From: an uncultured Lachnospiraceae bacterium
GTDB taxonomy: Bacteria > Bacillota > Clostridia > Lachnospirales > Lachnospiraceae
DNA length: 25,934 bases
Reading direction: 5' to 3'
NCBI GenBank assembly: GCA_946183625.1
Contig: CAMHCL010000007.1
Span: 1 to 25,934, forward strand
The notes under the pieces are model-generated. The model ran no database searches. It was given only the letters and a program-made list of their open reading frames with translations, and had not been told where the DNA came from. Positions 24,001-25,934 of the stretch are shown piece after piece. The position numbers were made by a program, and so were the translations under genes. Each line of letters starts with the position of its first letter. The stretch's first letter is position 1.

Positions 24001-25462
24001 TCATCATATCTTCGCCGCTATGCATGACAGCCAGCTCAGTCTCAGCTGCTGCCTTCTTCTTGGACTTCTCCTCCAACTCAGCCTTAAGTCCATCCATCTC
24101 TTCATGAAGAGACTTCAGCTTCTGTTTATTTTCAGACAACATTTCATCAGTCATTCTCTTCAGGTTAAATGTAACGGCTGACAGCTCATGTGTCTCTTCA
24201 TCTTCATTCAGAGCCTTCTCCCTTGCCTTCTGCTCTCTGATAAGCTTGTCATACTTTGCCTGATCACGGAGCATATCAATATATTCAGTCGAAGCAATCC
24301 TGATATTCAGCTGTTCCTTAGCAAGTTCCAGATTATCATTCAGGCTCTGGAGATTTGTTTCCATTTCCTGCTTCCTGGCATTCATGGTTTCAGCAGCCAT
24401 AAGGTTTTTGCCCACGCCAAGTATATCCAGAACCTTCGATTCATTCTCAAGTTCCAGACCAGCCTTATCAAGGAATTCCTCCTTGCTCTTTAACTCAGCC
24501 TCTGCTTCAGACCTCTGCTTCTTCAAGGTCGAATAAAGCCCTGCATACTTAACAGCCAGCTCCCTCTGCTTCTCATAAGCTTCCATACAGGAATCAACTC
24601 TGTCCCGAAGCAGCTCCACCAGTTCACTCTCGTGATCATAGATAGCTATATCCTTCTTCCTTGCAGCCAGAGCCTTCAGTTCTTCCTGAATAGTAAGCAG
24701 AAGTGTTGCCGTGCTTTCAGTCTTATTCTTCTCACGCTCAGTCTTGGTCATGTAAGCCTTCTCAATGATTTCCTCAATGATCAGGTCCTCCACAACCTTA
24801 CGAGTCGTCTTGTAATTTGTCTCAAAATATGTTCTGACATGTCCCTCAGTTCTGTTGATACCTCGTATGATCTCCCACTGGCTCTCATACAGACCATATT
24901 CAGCAATAGCTCTCTGATACTCACCCTTACGATCATATATCTCCACCAGGAGATTCTTATCAGTCCGGGCCAGATCCATGAGCATGTTCTTAAGTCCCTT
25001 GTAGGAGATACGCTCGTCACCCTTCACCAGCGGCAGATTGATAATGTCATGCTTGTTGTAATTTCTATAGAAAATAATGTAATTAAAGTAGTCTATCCTT
25101 GCAGTCTGGCCATCCGCCTCAGTCTCTTCATTAACTGTAGTCGCCTTACGGGCAGCAAAACCCGTAGTCATATATCTGTAGCCATCCTTGATATCGCACT
25201 CATCCAGCTTCCACTCTATAAGAGAATGAATAACCGTGTTGCTTCCATCTCTGAACAGCTTCTCGATCGGCTGCTTATCATCCAGCGTACAATTCGGGAT
25301 CAGATTCTGCATGAGGAGCAGCATAAGCACAGATTTACCACCACCATTTGCCAGGTCGTAAAGAGTGTTTCGTCCATACATACGCATGGTGAAATCATCA
25401 TAGCTCTGAGTGCCGAAGTTGTACTTAACATTATTAACTCTGATACGGTTAATACTAGGCAT
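21017..25462 (-). CDS. MukB/JetC-like SMC ATPase with long coiled coils
   Basis: This is an SMC-type ATPase of about 1481 residues. The N-terminal head has a variant Walker A, LANGGGKSV (about residues 37-45). Two very long coiled-coil arms (about 255-630 and 755-1290) flank a hinge of about 115 residues (near GVRSVIDYISTRHNVMAMSG). The C-terminal head has a signature-like GSTGQSQG (about 1355-1362) and Walker B LFIDNPFGAA, with Asn in place of the usual catalytic Glu, then a C-terminal QMSFDFI. This layout fits MukB/JetC proteins of Wadjet-type complexes. I place the start at ATG 25462, eight bases after AAGGGTGG, overlapping the upstream gene by eight bases; ATG 25468 and GTG 25474 are alternatives. 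Assignment to a Wadjet subtype is inference. Confidence 0.75.
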   Translation of the reverse strand: MPSINRIRVNNVKYNFGTQSYDDFTMRMYGRNTLYDLANGGGKSVLMLLLMQNLIPNCTLDDKQPIEKLFRDGSNTVIHSLIEWKLDECDIKDGYRYMTTGFAARKATTVNEETEADGQTARIDYFNYIIFYRNYNKHDIINLPLVKGDERISYKGLKNMLMDLARTDKNLLVEIYDRKGEYQRAIAEYGLYESQWEIIRGINRTEGHVRTYFETNYKTTRKVVEDLIIEEIIEKAYMTKTEREKNKTESTATLLLTIQEELKALAARKKDIAIYDHESELVELLRDRVDSCMEAYEKQRELAVKYAGLYSTLKKQRSEAEAELKSKEEFLDKAGLELENESKVLDILGVGKNLMAAETMNARKQEMETNLQSLNDNLELAKEQLNIRIASTEYIDMLRDQAKYDKLIREQKAREKALNEDEETHELSAVTFNLKRMTDEMLSENKQKLKSLHEEMDGLKAELEEKSKKKAAAETELAVMHSGEDMMKDRISGIRSEIDAIAGTLIHSIIGENSEIFRELSERLESEQKSVDDINTRIEELKAELAETEQSSADGVNHITALNYKLEEIHVRAEKLKQVKSRLKAIADIYGADDISGCETLIRARIDKDVIRRHELKADLKKLEARQNELKEGRIIARTEGVRSVIDYISTRHNVMAMSGMDYISALPEDTREKLVTRDPGLPYGVVTNDFEKVSGDQGIYSLSINEQVILYDIDKIGENPVTIGDGAISICKEPAYYVDENLKQNLLSGVADSINQINEELKLAEDMLSTERKDLDFVAVYASQEYLDADKEEESVEQEIAEFTTKLEKNSDKVTSLNRRIRDLEEKLPGHIKEAEELFEDIKKVEKILALEKSMKEPEDKVLEYQNGYTKVKTIISESEKDIERLHGEVRLTSDLIRITEDAARVLEFEWENTYKPFYTKGEYETINKSWDELVDMFHKLKGDKSPAISLDKEKMLIETLLNSLDRQRRSIEALGVDIRTLNRYHSEGKLTSASEAELKELRDKCASIEANIVKLREEIAECEKEHSKLIGSIDYALLGIRGRYDLSDMADSTFDSTDGIRTYLKMQDSDFNKCIALHTDKKNQIKAGLGSAEKDIKKTEVRLREIEELLHYTDRVIAQNHIDITNLDAPQDFDLDGDITGIYDDLLMKYDRTSKDIDRSKNDILKVKLKVVESLGTVGADELAASIRDDVNVPENAEDASKLLERLKGVLEIIALEKDRVEKSLVSMEKLKDSFIDQCLERCLDVKTEISKLAHLSEITIGDEKIQMIKLSIPYVKDEFMKDRMSEYIDRLVAEMDNRSTESDVLKFLNQCLSMKKLFSVIVTDMSKIKLMLYKRERIVEQSRYLRYEEAVGSTGQSQGIYIQFLISIINYISGMYAITDSTGRAKTLFIDNPFGAAKDIYIWEPIFRLLEENHVQLIVPARGATPEITGRFDVNYVLGQQMVGNRTTTVVVNYTSKTKGEELEYKELDTEQMSFDFI

Positions 25463-25934
25463 TCTCATCACCACCCTTCAACGCCGCATAGATAGCACTG
25501 CGGTTATCTTCAAAGTAGTTCTCAGCTATAGCATGGAATCTGCCTGTCGGATAGAATCTGTCATCCACAGTCATGAAGACCTTCTCATCGATCAGCAGAT
25601 TGAAGGCCAACTTCACATAACCCATTCTGGAACCTCTTGAAGCCTTATTTCTGTCCTTGTCCTCACTTATCATCGGAGGAAGTCCGTCCCAGAGGATTGC
25701 TATAGATTTAAAACTATTATCATTTATATCCTCATCAGTATAAGCCGGGATGCCTTCAGATATAACCCCAAGCTCACGGCTTACAGCCTCGATTATCTCA
25801 TCAATCCTTACATAATCCCTGATCTGATAAGAATCTGAATCCTTGTAAAATGTAACGAGGATCTGGTATATGATGTAATAAACCAGATACAGTTCCCTGT
25901 TCAGCTTGAGGCCCATCATCCTCTTCAGATCATC
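25455..25934 (-). CDS. MukE/JetB-like small subunit (5' end probably cut by window)
   Basis: This is a small acidic, helical protein of at least 154 residues containing LNRELYLVYYIIYQILVTFY, RIDEIIEAVSRELG and a winged-helix-like C-terminal region (YVKLAFNLLIDEKVFMTVDD followed by RFYPTGRFHAIAENYF). I do not recognise the sequence outright. Position directly ahead of a JetC-like SMC with an eight-base overlap, size and predicted winged-helix ending suggest the MukE/JetB role of bridging kleisin and SMC. An ATG pair occurs at 25919 and 25916, but the purine-rich AAGAGG directly abuts it, and the frame stays open to the window edge (residues DDLKR), so the true start is probably outside. A kleisin-type JetA gene would be expected further upstream. 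Confidence 0.6.
   Translation of the reverse strand, partial: DDLKRMMGLKLNRELYLVYYIIYQILVTFYKDSDSYQIRDYVRIDEIIEAVSRELGVISEGIPAYTDEDINDNSFKSIAILWDGLPPMISEDKDRNKASRGSRMGYVKLAFNLLIDEKVFMTVDDRFYPTGRFHAIAENYFEDNRSAIYAALKGGDENA

Noticed and set aside
24632..25495. Plus-strand frame of 287 codons
   Set aside because: It is antisense to the SMC gene, whose motifs, coiled coil and start site fit the minus strand. The plus-strand product has no recognisable domain.

Overview
All supported genes in this window lie on the minus strand, so they read from right to left. Product sequences, extreme synteny of the ribosomal cluster, near-universal AGGAGG-type ribosome binding sites and the zinc form of S14 point to a Firmicute of class Clostridia. 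The citrate synthase, phosphoesterase and BMP-family protein look most like Lachnospiraceae; that placement is judged from memory of the families, not from a search. I see no tRNA, rRNA, insertion sequence or CRISPR array.

Region 1 (1-10549) is the S10 and spc ribosomal protein clusters fused into one run of 22 genes: rpsJ, rplC, rplD, rplW, rplB, rpsS, rplV, rpsC, rplP, rpmC, rpsQ, rplN, rplX, rplE, rpsN, rpsH, rplF, rplR, rpsE, rpmD, rplO, secY (secY is cut at position 1). Gaps are short except for 136 bases between rpsJ and rplC, which hold two hairpins. Four consecutive-region genes use non-ATG starts (rpmC GTG, rplX GTG, rplE TTG, rpmD GTG). The str genes (fusA, tuf) are not upstream. 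Instead a 468-base leader region (10550-11017) carries two promoter candidates, an 8-bp inverted repeat and a structured 5' leader with an attenuator-like hairpin.

Region 2 (11018-16043) holds an RlmI/YccW-type SAM methyltransferase, a lipoprotein N-acetylmuramoyl-L-alanine amidase, a membrane protein with zinc ribbon, Gln/Gly repeats and YARHG domain, and citrate synthase. Two of the short gaps contain small tandem repeats.

Region 3 (16100-20123) holds a calcineurin-like phosphoesterase overlapping a cytosolic protein that fuses a ParB-like domain to a BMP-type ligand-binding domain, then an NAD-type malic enzyme with its own strong promoter candidate.

Region 4 (20132-25934) is the most interesting. 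A MukE/JetB-like small protein (cut at the window edge) overlaps a 1481-residue MukB/JetC-like SMC ATPase. Six bases later comes a protein clearly built like an SPL-family radical SAM enzyme, but with all three cluster cysteines replaced (Arg22, Thr26, Leu29). In canonical Wadjet loci the JetD nuclease would be expected beside JetC; here this Cys-less pseudoenzyme follows. Both the SMC and the pseudoenzyme end in QMS-F peptides resembling the beta sliding clamp binding motif. I propose this as a candidate undescribed SMC-associated system; the role is inference.
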